Origin: W0P28-013 sp051870755
GTDB taxonomy: Bacteria > Bacteroidota > Bacteroidia > Bacteroidales > Paludibacteraceae
Length of the DNA stretch: 64,000 bases
Direction of reading: 5' to 3'
Assembly: GCA_051870755.1 (NCBI GenBank)
Contig: JBJECE010000028.1
Location: 62,001 to 126,000 of the forward strand
Made by a program: the position numbers and the translations under genes. This document shows, one piece after another, positions 23,502 through 32,644 of this stretch (position 1 is its first letter; every line of letters begins with the position of its first letter). The notes beneath the pieces were generated by a model. The model was not told the origin of the DNA, searched no databases, and saw only the letters and a list, made by a program, of their open reading frames with translations.

Positions 23502-26090
23502 ATGAACCTGAGGAAAAAACTATTTGCGCTTGTGTGGTGTGGCCTCCTGTCGGTGTGTGGAGCGCTGTGGGCAGTACCGGCTATGCGCAATGTGGTGTCG
23601 GTGCGGCAATCGGACGGCTCTACGTTGCAGGTGCGCTTGCATGGCGATGAATATTTTCATTATGTAACGACGACCGACGGCTGTTTGGTGCAAAAAAATG
23701 CGGCCGGCATCTACGAATATGCCTTGATCGATGCTTTGGCTGACACGGCGCGCTTGTCGGGCATCGAAGCACACGCACCCGAGCGGCGCACGACGGACGA
23801 ATGTCGTTTTCTGACTACGATTGACCCGCACGCCGTAACAGCGTATGTAGCCCGACAGCATCGGCAAGCGCGTGCGCAAATGGCAGTCCGCCGGCGGAAT
23901 GCAAACAAATCGGTGGGGCATGTGCAAAATGTGCCGAAAGGTCTGGTCATCCTTGTCGATTTGGCCGACCGTACACATACCAAAGGTGCATCGGCACAAA
24001 CCTATTTTTCGGAGATGATGAACAAAGAGGGCTTTGAGGCCGATGGTGCAACCGGTTCGGTGCGCGACTATTTTGCAGCCTCGTCGCACAATGCTTATAA
24101 GCCGCAATTTGAGGTTGTCGGCCCATTCAAAGTGAGCCGCAAAACGGCCGAATATGCCGGCAAACGCGGTTGGGATTATGCCTATAAAATGGTGAACGAA
24201 GCCTGTTCGCTGGCCTACGCAAGCGGCGTGTCGTTTGCCGATTACGACCTCGATGGCGACAAAGTGGTGGATTATGTCTATGTGATTTATGCCGGTTACA
24301 GCGCTGCGCAACATGCCTCAAATGCCATTTGGCCGCATTCGGCAACATTGTCGATGTTTGATGTGCCGCGGAATGAGAGAACTTACGGCGGGTACACCAT
24401 CAATTTGTATGCGTGCGGTTCGGAACTCGACGGCACAACCGGACACACTATGGCCGGCATCGGCACTTTTTGTCATGAATTTGGGCATGTGATAGGAATG
24501 CCGGACTATTACGATACGGAAGACAGCGACAACGACGAAACCATCGGTCGGTGGAATATTATGGATTACGGGTGCTACAACAACGATGGACGCACACCGC
24601 CGCTCTATTCGGCTTACGATCGTTTCTACATGGGTTGGATGACGCCTGAAATTATGAACGCCCACGAAGATGTAACATTGGCATCGTTGGCGGCATCGAA
24701 TACGGCACGCGTGGTAACGGCCAATGGTGCCATGCCCACTGCTACCACAACGACGAATATGTGGTTTTTTGAAAATCGACAACAGCAAGGTTGGGATGCC
24801 TATTTGCCCGGACACGGCCTGCTGGTTACGAAAGTGAAATATAATGCGAAAGCATGGCAACAGAATACCGTCAATACCGAAGACGCCATGCATGTCGATA
24901 TACAGGAAGCCGCCGGCAAAAAATCGTTTTTCGGCAACGATAGCGACCCTTTCCCCGGTACCAAGAATGTTACCGCGTATCTGCCTGTCGGCGAGTACGA
25001 TTTGACTGATATTCAGGAACATGACGGCGCAGTGTCGTTCAAATTTATGGGTGGTGCCGATTGCCCGTATCGCCATTCGTGCTACACCGATCATTGTCAA
25101 ATAGTGTACGAAACGACATGTACGCAGGCAGGTGAACGCTACGTTGTCAAGTTGGCGCCCGACTTCGGCTACGAACTATTGCCCGACGACGACCATTTCA
25201 CTATAATGATGGGTGACGACTATTTGACCCTCGGCACGGATTGTTCGTTTGCCGATAGCCTGCTCACAGTGCCGAACGTAACGGGCAGGGTAGCGGTGTA
25301 TGCGGTGGCGACGCTCCGACCTGCGATCGACAAAGTGGCGCTGCGTTACGACTTTATCGAAGGCGTGGTGCCGCAAAATGGAGTGATGGAAAATCGCGAT
25401 ATTGCTACAAATGAACCATTTGTCGAAACGTGGACGGCGGCCTCGTGCTACGAAACACTCGCCAAGGGCAATGTGCTGGTCGAGATAAAAGTGGGCGATA
25501 AGGAAATAAAATACGCTCATGCCGTGGACGATGGCCGATTAACCATCGCGCTACAGCCGCAGCAACTCATTGGCGATGTGTCGATTAGGATTTTGGCAAC
25601 GGCACAACCCGCCGTCTATTTTGATGGCGAACATTGTACGTTGAACGGCGCCGAATGTGTCGGTCGCGGGCATACCTATTCCGCTGACCTTGTGGTGGAA
25701 ACCGGCTATTACCTGCCGCCCGACAATTTAATGATCACTATGGATGATGACGATTTGGAAGCCGGCGAGGATTTCTCGTTTCACAACGGTCGGCTTGTTA
25801 TTCCCGATGTCGATGGCGACCTTGAAATTGTGGCTGTCGCTACGTCGGTGCCGTCGGCAGTGGTCGATGTGGCGGTGTCGCAGCCGTCGGCCATGGTGTG
25901 TGGCGATGTGTTGTATCTCGACAATCTGCCCGCAGAGGCACAAATCGTGTTGTACGACGCTGTCGGGCGTGTGTTGCTGACTAAGCGTGCGGCCGCGTCT
26001 GCCATGTCGTGTGCATTGCCGGCCGCCGGCATCTATTTGCTGAAAATACACTGCGGCAGCGAGGTACAAGTGTTGAAAATTATAAGATGA
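23502..26090 (+). CDS. Secreted M6-family (immune inhibitor A-type) metalloprotease
   Basis: An 862-residue exported zinc protease. After a signal peptide (about 1-25) comes a propeptide-like block (about 26-85) and an M6 catalytic domain with the zinc motif HEFGHVIGMPDYYD at about residue 325, preceded by YDLDGDKVVDYVYVIYAG and followed by WNIMDYGCY (Met-turn). Two similar beta-rich repeats follow (about 530-610 and 705-790, each with GY-LPDD-type and TMGDD-type turns), then a C-terminal sorting-type end (PAAGIYLLKIHCGSEVQVLKIIR). It probably degrades extracellular protein. It is encoded 7 bp ahead of the rel gene. Confidence 0.88.
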   Translation: MNLRKKLFALVWCGLLSVCGALWAVPAMRNVVSVRQSDGSTLQVRLHGDEYFHYVTTTDGCLVQKNAAGIYEYALIDALADTARLSGIEAHAPERRTTDECRFLTTIDPHAVTAYVARQHRQARAQMAVRRRNANKSVGHVQNVPKGLVILVDLADRTHTKGASAQTYFSEMMNKEGFEADGATGSVRDYFAASSHNAYKPQFEVVGPFKVSRKTAEYAGKRGWDYAYKMVNEACSLAYASGVSFADYDLDGDKVVDYVYVIYAGYSAAQHASNAIWPHSATLSMFDVPRNERTYGGYTINLYACGSELDGTTGHTMAGIGTFCHEFGHVIGMPDYYDTEDSDNDETIGRWNIMDYGCYNNDGRTPPLYSAYDRFYMGWMTPEIMNAHEDVTLASLAASNTARVVTANGAMPTATTTTNMWFFENRQQQGWDAYLPGHGLLVTKVKYNAKAWQQNTVNTEDAMHVDIQEAAGKKSFFGNDSDPFPGTKNVTAYLPVGEYDLTDIQEHDGAVSFKFMGGADCPYRHSCYTDHCQIVYETTCTQAGERYVVKLAPDFGYELLPDDDHFTIMMGDDYLTLGTDCSFADSLLTVPNVTGRVAVYAVATLRPAIDKVALRYDFIEGVVPQNGVMENRDIATNEPFVETWTAASCYETLAKGNVLVEIKVGDKEIKYAHAVDDGRLTIALQPQQLIGDVSIRILATAQPAVYFDGEHCTLNGAECVGRGHTYSADLVVETGYYLPPDNLMITMDDDDLEAGEDFSFHNGRLVIPDVDGDLEIVAVATSVPSAVVDVAVSQPSAMVCGDVLYLDNLPAEAQIVLYDAVGRVLLTKRAAASAMSCALPAAGIYLLKIHCGSEVQVLKIIR

Positions 26091-26097
26091 GAAAACT

Positions 26098-28260
26098 ATG
26101 AATGAGGTGTTAGAAAGGTGTTATCGTCAAGCCGTTTGCGAATTGAGCGAGGCTTATGCGCCGGCCGATTGGCGCCGACTGCGTAATGCCGTAGTGGCGG
26201 CTGTGCAATCGGGAACCCTGTCGGACGAACGTCTGCAACAGACGTTGGGAACCGCTGTGTTGGCGCATCGCGAGATTGCGCTCGGACATCATGGCATCAG
26301 TGCCATTGTGTTGTACGCTCTGTTGGTCGATGGCGCTATCACGCTCGAACAAATCGAGGCCGACTATGGCGAATCGACCACCGTGATTGTGCGTGGGCTG
26401 CAAAAAGCCTATGGCTTGTACGAACGAAACGTGGCGGTCGATACTGAAAATTTTCGTAAATTGTTGATTTCCTTTGCCGAAGATGTGCGCGTCATCATGA
26501 TTATGATTGTGGAGCGTTTGGCTACAATGCGCACGTTGGACAAATATCCGCCCGACGCGCAACAAAAAATTGCGCGCGAAGTGTCGTATCTCTATGCGCC
26601 GCTGGCACACCGCATGGGTTTGTATGCCATCAAAACCGAGTTGGAAGATTTGTCGCTCAAATATACATCGTACGACATCTACAAGGAGATAGCCCACAAA
26701 CTGAACGAAACCAAACGCTCGCGCGACGCGTACATCACACAATTTATAGAACCGGTCAAAAAAGCGCTTGAGGCACAAGGGCTTACATTCTCCATCAAAG
26801 GACGCACAAAATCGATACATTCCATCTGGAACAAAATGCGCAAACAGCAAGTGCCGTTCGAAAAAGTGTACGATTTGTTTGCCATCCGTGTCATTATCGA
26901 TTGTCCCGAAGAACAGGAAAAAGCGGCTTGTTGGCAAGCCTTTTCGGTGGTTACAAACATGTATTCGTACAACATCAATCGTTTGCGCGACTGGATTTCG
27001 GCACCCAAACCAAACGGCTACGAGAGTTTGCACGTTACCGTGATGGGACCGCAGGGCAAATGGGTTGAGGTGCAAATACGCACCAAGCGCATGGACGAAG
27101 TGGCTGAAAAAGGCGTGGCCGCGCATTGGAAATACAAAGGCATCAAAAGCGACTCGTCGAAAATGGACGAATGGCTGAAAAACCTGCGCGAAATTCTCGA
27201 AAGTTCGGCCGATGCCACCGACAGCGAAGTCATCAACGAGTTCAAGATGCAACTCTACGACGACGATGTGTTTGTGTTCACGCCCAAAGGCGATTTGCAC
27301 AATCTGCCCAAAGGCGCAACGGTGCTCGACTTTGCCTTCTCGATTCATACCTCTATCGGAGCGCATTGCATGGGCGCGGTGGTCAACGATAAACACGTTT
27401 CGTTCAAATATGTGTTGCAAAACGGCGACCAAATTTCGGTGCTGACGTCGCCTAACCAAACGCCCAAAAACGATTGGATTAACTATGTGGTTACCACGCG
27501 CGCACGCACCAAAATTCGACAAAGTATCAAGGACATAGAGCACAAAGAGGCCGAAGACGGACGCGAAATCTTGTGGCGGCGCCTGAAAAATTGGAAAATA
27601 GAAGTAACCGATGGCGAAGTAACCCGCCTGTCGAAAAAAATGGGCTACAAAACACTTACCGATTTTTATGTGGCCATTCACAACGGCAAAATCAACGTGC
27701 TGACACTGCGCGACAAGCTCACCGAACCCGACGAAACACCCGAAACAGCACAACATTCGGCCGGCACGTTCACTGCCGAAACCGAACTGCAACGCATCTC
27801 GTCGCAAGGCGATGCGCTCGTCATCGACCGCAACCTGAAAAACGTCGATTACACGTTGGCTAAATGTTGTAACCCGATTTATGGCGACGATATTTTCGGA
27901 TTTGTTACTATCAATAACGGCATCAAAATCCACCGCAAAAATTGCCCGAATGCACCGCAAATGATCGAAAAATTCGGCTACCGCATCGTCAATGCACGGT
28001 GGAGCGGACAGCAAAATGCCGGTGGCGAATATCCCATCACATTGCGCATCATCGGGCACGACGACATCGGTATCGTAACAAACATCACCTCCGTCATCAC
28101 CAAAGAAAATAATGTGAATATGCGCTCTATATCAGTCGATTCGCACGACGGATTGTTCGAAGGAAACATCACCGTGATGGTCAAAGAAGTCGGACAATTG
28201 GAACAACTGATGCGAAAAATACGAGCCATCAAAGGCGTAAAACAAGTGTTGCGTAGTTAA
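26098..28260 (+). CDS. RelA/SpoT-family (p)ppGpp synthetase with degenerate HD domain
   Basis: A 720-residue long RSH enzyme. The synthetase domain (about 235-345) looks intact: KGRTKSIHSIWNKM, LFAIRVI, APKPNGYESLHVTV, EVQIRTKRMDEVAEKG and AAHWKYKG. A TGS domain (about 395-455, DDVFVFTPKGDLHNLPKGAT), a zinc-finger-like region (AKCCNPIYGDDIFGFVT) and a C-terminal ACT domain (about 645-720) follow. The N-terminal hydrolase domain lacks the His-Asp pair: the helix that normally reads LLHD here reads LLVD. The product is therefore predicted to make alarmone but not degrade it, like RelA. It lies between the M6 protease and cinA. Confidence 0.93.
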   Translation: MNEVLERCYRQAVCELSEAYAPADWRRLRNAVVAAVQSGTLSDERLQQTLGTAVLAHREIALGHHGISAIVLYALLVDGAITLEQIEADYGESTTVIVRGLQKAYGLYERNVAVDTENFRKLLISFAEDVRVIMIMIVERLATMRTLDKYPPDAQQKIAREVSYLYAPLAHRMGLYAIKTELEDLSLKYTSYDIYKEIAHKLNETKRSRDAYITQFIEPVKKALEAQGLTFSIKGRTKSIHSIWNKMRKQQVPFEKVYDLFAIRVIIDCPEEQEKAACWQAFSVVTNMYSYNINRLRDWISAPKPNGYESLHVTVMGPQGKWVEVQIRTKRMDEVAEKGVAAHWKYKGIKSDSSKMDEWLKNLREILESSADATDSEVINEFKMQLYDDDVFVFTPKGDLHNLPKGATVLDFAFSIHTSIGAHCMGAVVNDKHVSFKYVLQNGDQISVLTSPNQTPKNDWINYVVTTRARTKIRQSIKDIEHKEAEDGREILWRRLKNWKIEVTDGEVTRLSKKMGYKTLTDFYVAIHNGKINVLTLRDKLTEPDETPETAQHSAGTFTAETELQRISSQGDALVIDRNLKNVDYTLAKCCNPIYGDDIFGFVTINNGIKIHRKNCPNAPQMIEKFGYRIVNARWSGQQNAGGEYPITLRIIGHDDIGIVTNITSVITKENNVNMRSISVDSHDGLFEGNITVMVKEVGQLEQLMRKIRAIKGVKQVLRS

Positions 28261-28275
28261 TCACAGCCCAACAAA

Positions 28276-29523
28276 ATGAATTGCGAAATCATCAACATCG
28301 GCGACGAACTGCTCATCGGGCAGGTCGTCAATACCAATGCGGCGTGGATGGCTGCCGAATTGGAGAAACATAATGTGCATGTGTCGCACATCGTAACCAT
28401 TGCCGACGACCTCGACGACATCAAACTATCGCTCGATACCGCCTGCCAACGCGCGCAAGTGGTCATCATCACCGGTGGACTCGGCCCTACAAAAGACGAC
28501 ATCACCAAAACCGCACTCTGCGATTATTTTGGTGCAAAACTCGTGTTGCATCAGCCATCGCTCGACAATGTGGCCGATTTTTTTGCCAAGCGCGGATTGC
28601 CGCTCTCCGACGTCAATCGTATGCAAGGCATGGTGCCCGACTGCTGCGAAGCACTGCTGAATAAAGTCGGAACAGCGCCCGGCATGTGGTTCGAACGCGC
28701 CGACCGGATTGTCGTGTCGTTACCCGGCGTGCCGTTCGAAATGCAATGGCTCATGACGACCTATGTGTTGCCAAAATTGCAACAACGCATGGGACACGAA
28801 GCCATCTTGCACAAAACCATTCTGACCTGCGGCATCGGCGAATCGTTTTTGGCCGAAAAAATTGCTGCTTGGGAAGATGCTTTGCCCGACAATTTGCGTC
28901 TGGCCTACCTGCCCGATGCCGGCAAAGTACGTTTGCGTCTGTCGGCACACGGCAATAGCCGCGACGAACTGCAACAACAGATAGAAAACGAACTATGCAA
29001 ATTGATTCCGCAAATTTCGGAATATATTTATGGCTACGACGACGACACTTTTGCTTCGGTTGTCGGGCAAATGCTGCTGCAACATCACCAAACGGTGGCC
29101 ACCGCCGAAAGTTGCACCGGCGGCACGCTTGCACATCGCATAACGGAAGTGGCGGGCGCATCACAATACTACAAAGGCGGTGTTGTAAGTTATTCTAACG
29201 AGTTGAAAATAAATTTGTTGGGTGTTAGTAGCGAAACGTTGCAAACCTATGGCGCGGTGAGCGAACAAACGGCTTGCGAAATGGCGCAAGGCTGCCGCGA
29301 ACGCCTGCAAACGGACTATGCCGTAGCCACCACGGGCATTGCCGGACCAACCGGCGGCACCGACGAAAAACCGCTTGGCACCGTATGGATTGCCGTGGCC
29401 GATGCCAACGGCGTGTCGGCACAACGCTATGTGTTTCGCACAACGCGCGCGCAACATCAGGAGCGCACCACCAATCAGGCGCTTTTCGATTTGTGGCAAC
29501 GACTGAAACACAACGAGAAATAA
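28276..29523 (+). CDS. cinA: CinA-like competence/damage-inducible protein (NMN amidohydrolase family)
   Basis: A 415-residue two-domain protein. Residues 1-170 form the MoaB/MoeA-like (COG1058) domain: IINIGDELLIGQVVNTNA, ITGGLGPTKDD, and the PGVPFEM loop. Residues ~255-415 form the CinA C-terminal amidohydrolase domain: TAESCTGGTLAHRITEVAGAS split over the catalytic Ser, VSYSNELK, TGIAGPTGGT and KPLGTVWIA. Together these handle damaged pyridine nucleotides (ADP-ribose pyrophosphatase and nicotinamide mononucleotide deamidase activities in characterised members). It is 15 bp from rel and ends the run that starts at 21659. Confidence 0.95.
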   Translation: MNCEIINIGDELLIGQVVNTNAAWMAAELEKHNVHVSHIVTIADDLDDIKLSLDTACQRAQVVIITGGLGPTKDDITKTALCDYFGAKLVLHQPSLDNVADFFAKRGLPLSDVNRMQGMVPDCCEALLNKVGTAPGMWFERADRIVVSLPGVPFEMQWLMTTYVLPKLQQRMGHEAILHKTILTCGIGESFLAEKIAAWEDALPDNLRLAYLPDAGKVRLRLSAHGNSRDELQQQIENELCKLIPQISEYIYGYDDDTFASVVGQMLLQHHQTVATAESCTGGTLAHRITEVAGASQYYKGGVVSYSNELKINLLGVSSETLQTYGAVSEQTACEMAQGCRERLQTDYAVATTGIAGPTGGTDEKPLGTVWIAVADANGVSAQRYVFRTTRAQHQERTTNQALFDLWQRLKHNEK

Positions 29524-29526
29524 TAA

Positions 29527-29561
29527 CAAAAACGGCGAGCAACAAGGCTCGCCGTTTTTGT
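29527..29561. terminator. Bidirectional terminator between cinA and PepSY gene
   Basis: AAAAACGGCGAGC and GCTCGCCGTTTTT form a perfect 13-bp stem with A/T runs on both sides, serving the two convergent genes. Confidence 0.88.
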
Positions 29562-29579
29562 TTCTGTCGTTCGGTAGCG

Positions 29580-30023
29580 TTAGTCGTCAATGCGTTTGAA
29601 ATTGCCGTCTTTGTCGAATACAACATCGACACCCGTATTCAATTCCACGTCGTAACTCCGCGTGTTGCGCTCAATTTCGACAATGTATTGCCCATTGAAT
29701 CGCGTGGCGACGTAATTGGCAATGCCGGCCGGCACAATCGCTGTCGGTACCGAGTCGCGCTGGCAATCGACTTTGATCCACTCGCCGTTTTTGTCAAAAT
29801 CCACTTCGTACAGATTGACAAAATTGACATCGTAGGTAAATGACAAATCGTCGTAATCCTTGACAACCAGCGCAATGTCCAAATCGCCAAAATGCCGCTG
29901 GATAAATTGTTGCGAGATGGTTGGTAACTCGTCGAAAGTGATGGGCGTGTCGTTTTTTTCGCACGCACTCAGGCTTGTGGCCAGCAACAACGCTATGGCC
30001 AAATACAATTTTTTGCTTTTCAT
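29580..30023 (-). CDS. PepSY-like (DUF2874) lipoprotein
   Basis: A 147-residue exported lipoprotein: MKSKKLYLAIALLLATSLSAC has its lipobox Cys at residue 21. Two PepSY-like repeats follow: LPTISQQFIQRHFGDLDIALV... with DVNFVNLYEVDFDKNGEWIKV, then VPAGIANYVATRFNGQYIVEIER with YDVELNTGVDVVFDKDGNFKRID. This layout is the common Bacteroidota 'PepSY-like/BLIP-like' family, whose function is unknown. It is monocistronic, convergent with cinA. Confidence 0.85.
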   Translation of the reverse strand: MKSKKLYLAIALLLATSLSACEKNDTPITFDELPTISQQFIQRHFGDLDIALVVKDYDDLSFTYDVNFVNLYEVDFDKNGEWIKVDCQRDSVPTAIVPAGIANYVATRFNGQYIVEIERNTRSYDVELNTGVDVVFDKDGNFKRIDD

Positions 30024-30220
30024 AGTTTGGATAATTTAATGGTGAATAAAATAAATTGTTATTATTTGTGAATAAGCAAAAAATATGCCAAATGTGCCAA
30101 TTTTTTGGCCGAAAAAAATATTTTATCGCAAATTGTTGATTATTAGATTGTTGTGAAGTTTTTGTTGCGTTCTGAATGAAAAAAATCGTTTTTTATGCCT
30201 GCAATATGGCAATTTTGAAG

Positions 30221-30228
30221 TATCTTTG
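30221..30228 (+). promoter_or_regulatory. -7 box ahead of DUF4837 gene
   Basis: TATCTTTG, exact consensus. It supports the coding start at 30257 rather than an upstream in-frame ATG at 30176. No good -33 box is seen. Confidence 0.55.
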
Positions 30229-30256
30229 TAAAATGTATTGCAAAATAGTTTTTGGT

Positions 30257-31297
30257 ATGAAGAGCAATGTAATCAACTTGATAAAACAGATGTGCCTGAT
30301 GGGCGTCTGTGTGCTGTGTGTGGCCTGCAATGGCGACACTCTTTTGCCTAACGCAAGTGGCGCTGCCAACGAGGTGTTGGTGGTGATGGACGATGCCGAT
30401 TGGCGCACCGATGGCGGTCGGGCCTTGTTCGATGTGCTGACGACCGATGTGCCGGCGCTGCCGCAAGCCGAACCGATGTTCGACATATCGCGTGTGCCGC
30501 ATAGCCAATTCGACCAATTGTTGCGCCCGACGCGCAATATAGTGATGGTGTATATCGATTCCACCAAATATACCAAAGCGACGCTCCGCCTGACGCGCAA
30601 TAAGTGGTCGCGCACGCAGGCTGTGGCTGTCATCACCACCGACAATGCCGAACACTTGGAGCAACTGTTGCAGCGCCGTCAACGCATGTTGATCGATTTC
30701 TTTGTCGATGCCGAACGCGAACGTCAAATCGATTATTTGAAACACAATATCAATACCACGGCGTTGCAAAAAGCGTACGACAAATTCAATGTCAAAATAG
30801 CAGTGCCATCGAGTCTGAACAAATATAACGAAAGCGACGACTTTCTGTGGATATCGAATGGCAGCGGCACGGCGCGACAAGACATTGTGATTTATAGTTA
30901 TCCGTACACCGACCAACGGCAACTGACGCGCGAAGCGCTGATTGCAAAACGCGATTCGATACTCTGCCAACACATTCCGGGCGCTTTCGAAGGGTCGTGC
31001 ATGGGCACGGCTGTGGCCTACGAACCGCCGACGCTCGAGGCTATTTGGGTCGATAGCGCCTATTGCGCCCAAATGCGCGGTTTGTGGGAGATGAAAAACG
31101 GCGAAACCATGGGCGGCCCATTCATCAGCCATACGCGTTTGGACGAGTTGCATAATCGGCTGATTACCATCGAGGGATTTGTGTTCGCACCCGGGCGCGA
31201 CAAACGGAATCTGCTGCGGCAGGTCGAGGCGATGGTCTATTCGGTGCAGATGCCGCAAGATGCCATGGCTGTAACGGTGGTGGCGCCACGTCCGTAA
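30257..31297 (+). CDS. DUF4837 family lipoprotein
   Basis: A 346-residue exported lipoprotein (MKSNVINLIKQMCLMGVCVL then VAC, lipobox Cys near residue 24). The body matches the Bacteroidota DUF4837 family in layout: NEVLVVMDDADWRTDGGRAL after the signal, LPQAEPMFDISRVPHSQF, VYSYPY-like segment (IVIYSYPYTDQRQ), and the conserved VDSAYCAQMRGLWEMKNGETMG near residue 270, ending in a strand-rich region. The function is unknown; the family is envelope-associated. The start is set by the -7 box at 30221. pdxA follows after 32 bp. Confidence 0.85.
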   Translation: MKSNVINLIKQMCLMGVCVLCVACNGDTLLPNASGAANEVLVVMDDADWRTDGGRALFDVLTTDVPALPQAEPMFDISRVPHSQFDQLLRPTRNIVMVYIDSTKYTKATLRLTRNKWSRTQAVAVITTDNAEHLEQLLQRRQRMLIDFFVDAERERQIDYLKHNINTTALQKAYDKFNVKIAVPSSLNKYNESDDFLWISNGSGTARQDIVIYSYPYTDQRQLTREALIAKRDSILCQHIPGAFEGSCMGTAVAYEPPTLEAIWVDSAYCAQMRGLWEMKNGETMGGPFISHTRLDELHNRLITIEGFVFAPGRDKRNLLRQVEAMVYSVQMPQDAMAVTVVAPRP

Positions 31298-31329
31298 TTC
31301 GTTAAACGACAAAAAAATATCAAATCAAT

Positions 31330-32403
31330 ATGGAAAAATTACTGAAAATAGGCATAACTCATGGCGATATTAACGGCATAGGTTACGAAGTGATACTGAA
31401 AACCTTGGCCGACCAACGGGTGTTGGATCTGTGTACGCCGATTATTTATGGCTCGTCGAAAGCCGTCGGCTATTATAAAAAGGTGTTGGAGTTGGAACAT
31501 CTGACGGTGAGTGTGGTAAAGTCGGGCAACGATGCCGTAGCGCATCGCATCAATGTGGTGAACTGCTGTTCCGACGAGTTGAAAATCGAAATGGGACAAG
31601 CCACACCCGACAGCGGCTTGAATGCTTTCTTTGCGTTGGATATGGCGACGCTCGATTTGCAAAACGGCGTGATAGATGCCATGGTGACGGCGCCAATCAA
31701 TAAGAGCGTGATGCCGCAGGAACGGTTCCCGTATTCCGGTCATACCGAGTATTTAGAAGCCAAAGCCAATCAGAAAGGCTTGATGTTGTTGGTGCACGAT
31801 GCACTGCGTGTGGCGCTGGTTACCAACCATTTGGCACTGAAAGATGTAGCGGTCAACATTACCGAAGAACGCATTTTGACCAAGTTGTATATTTTGCAAA
31901 AATCGTTGCAGACTGATTTTGGCATCACTGCGCCACGCATCGCCGTGTTGGCGTTGAACCCGCACGCCGGCGACAATGGTCTGTTCGGTCGCGAGGAGGC
32001 CGAAATTATTACGCCGGCCATCCAAAAAGCCAACGAACGCGGCATTTTGTGTTTTGGCCCGTTTGCTGCCGATGGTTTTTGGGGTTCGCCGAGTGCGAAG
32101 AAATTTGATGCCGTGTTGGCCATGTATCACGATCAGGGATTGGTGCCATTCAAGGCGCTGTATATGGGCGAAGGTGTCAATTTCACGGCCGGTTTGCCAT
32201 TTGTGCGCACTTCGCCCGACCATGGCACCGCGTATGAGTTGGTCGGCAAAAATAAAGCCGACGAATCGTCATTGCGGCAGGCTTTGTATATGGCGGTCGA
32301 TGTTGTCAGACGGCGGGTGCAGGAGGCCGAATTTGCGGCGAATCCGCTGGAGATTGACGAAAAAATGTTTGTAACGAAGAAAAAAAATCGCGAAAACGTA
32401 TGA
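31330..32403 (+). CDS. pdxA: 4-hydroxythreonine-4-phosphate dehydrogenase PdxA
   Basis: A 357-residue cytoplasmic NAD-dependent dehydrogenase of the DXP-dependent pyridoxal phosphate pathway. Signatures include GITHGDINGIGYEVILK at the N terminus, TAPINKSVM, PYSGHTEYLE (metal/substrate His), LALNPHAGDNGLFGREE and AMYHDQGLVPFKALYMGEGVN split over the zinc-binding His, then FVRTSPDHGTAYELVGKNKAD. Length is at the upper end of the family, as in other Bacteroidota. Its co-direction with DUF4837 and the 32-bp gap suggest shared transcription. Confidence 0.96.
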   Translation: MEKLLKIGITHGDINGIGYEVILKTLADQRVLDLCTPIIYGSSKAVGYYKKVLELEHLTVSVVKSGNDAVAHRINVVNCCSDELKIEMGQATPDSGLNAFFALDMATLDLQNGVIDAMVTAPINKSVMPQERFPYSGHTEYLEAKANQKGLMLLVHDALRVALVTNHLALKDVAVNITEERILTKLYILQKSLQTDFGITAPRIAVLALNPHAGDNGLFGREEAEIITPAIQKANERGILCFGPFAADGFWGSPSAKKFDAVLAMYHDQGLVPFKALYMGEGVNFTAGLPFVRTSPDHGTAYELVGKNKADESSLRQALYMAVDVVRRRVQEAEFAANPLEIDEKMFVTKKKNRENV

Positions 32404-32421
32404 TTATTCAAAAAAAAGTTG

Positions 32422-32429
32422 TACTTTTG
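32422..32429 (+). promoter_or_regulatory. -7 box of the trpB2 leader transcript
   Basis: TACTTTTG fits TAnnTTTG and lies 32 nt before the leader peptide ATG. No clear -33 box is seen. Confidence 0.6.
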
Positions 32430-32461
32430 CAGCGTCGAAACAAAGATAATTTGATACAGGC

Positions 32462-32506
32462 ATGATACAGACGACAAATTTTTGGTGGTGGCAACCGTTC
32501 TTGTAA
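32462..32506 (+). CDS. trp leader peptide, 14 residues with three adjacent Trp codons
   Basis: ATG at 32462 opens the short reading MIQTTNFWWWQPFL followed by TAA. Three consecutive TGG codons just ahead of two mutually exclusive hairpins are the hallmark of a ribosome-stalling attenuator. When tryptophan-charged tRNA is scarce the ribosome would stall on the Trp codons and allow the antiterminator (32508-32515 with 32575-32582) to form; otherwise the terminator at 32562-32598 forms. The regulated gene is trpB2, 139 bp downstream. Confidence 0.88.
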   Translation: MIQTTNFWWWQPFL

Positions 32507-32507
32507 A

Positions 32508-32582
32508 AGGAGGGTCGCACATCGTATTTGTCGTTGCATAAATCAAAAGCAGAAAAGAAACAAAAGTCGTAGGAACCCTCCT
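32508..32582 (+). promoter_or_regulatory. Antiterminator arms of the trp attenuator
   Basis: AGGAGGGT (32508-32515), right after the leader stop codon, is perfectly complementary to ACCCTCCT (32575-32582), which is part of the terminator hairpin. Pairing of these arms would disrupt the terminator. Confidence 0.8.
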
Positions 32583-32598
32583 GCGACTTTTTAATTTT
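32562..32598 (+). terminator. Attenuator terminator ahead of trpB2
   Basis: A 13-bp stem, AAAAGTCGTAGGA (32562-32574) with TCCTGCGACTTTT (32579-32591), four-base loop, one G-U pair, then a T-rich run. Confidence 0.88.
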
Positions 32599-32644
32599 TG
32601 GTAGAAATTCAATTTATTTATTAACCTAAAACATACAAACAATC

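Noticed and set aside
26110..28059. Long antisense open frame of 649 codons opposite rel
   Set aside because: It mirrors the rel gene, has a His/Arg/Phe-rich composition without motifs, and arises from codon bias on the coding strand. Similar antisense frames opposite groEL (38248-39870) and rmuC (21919-23142) were dropped for the same reason.
32133..32642. 169-codon minus-strand frame across the trp leader
   Set aside because: It overlaps the leader peptide, both hairpins and the end of pdxA on the opposite strand, with no motif.
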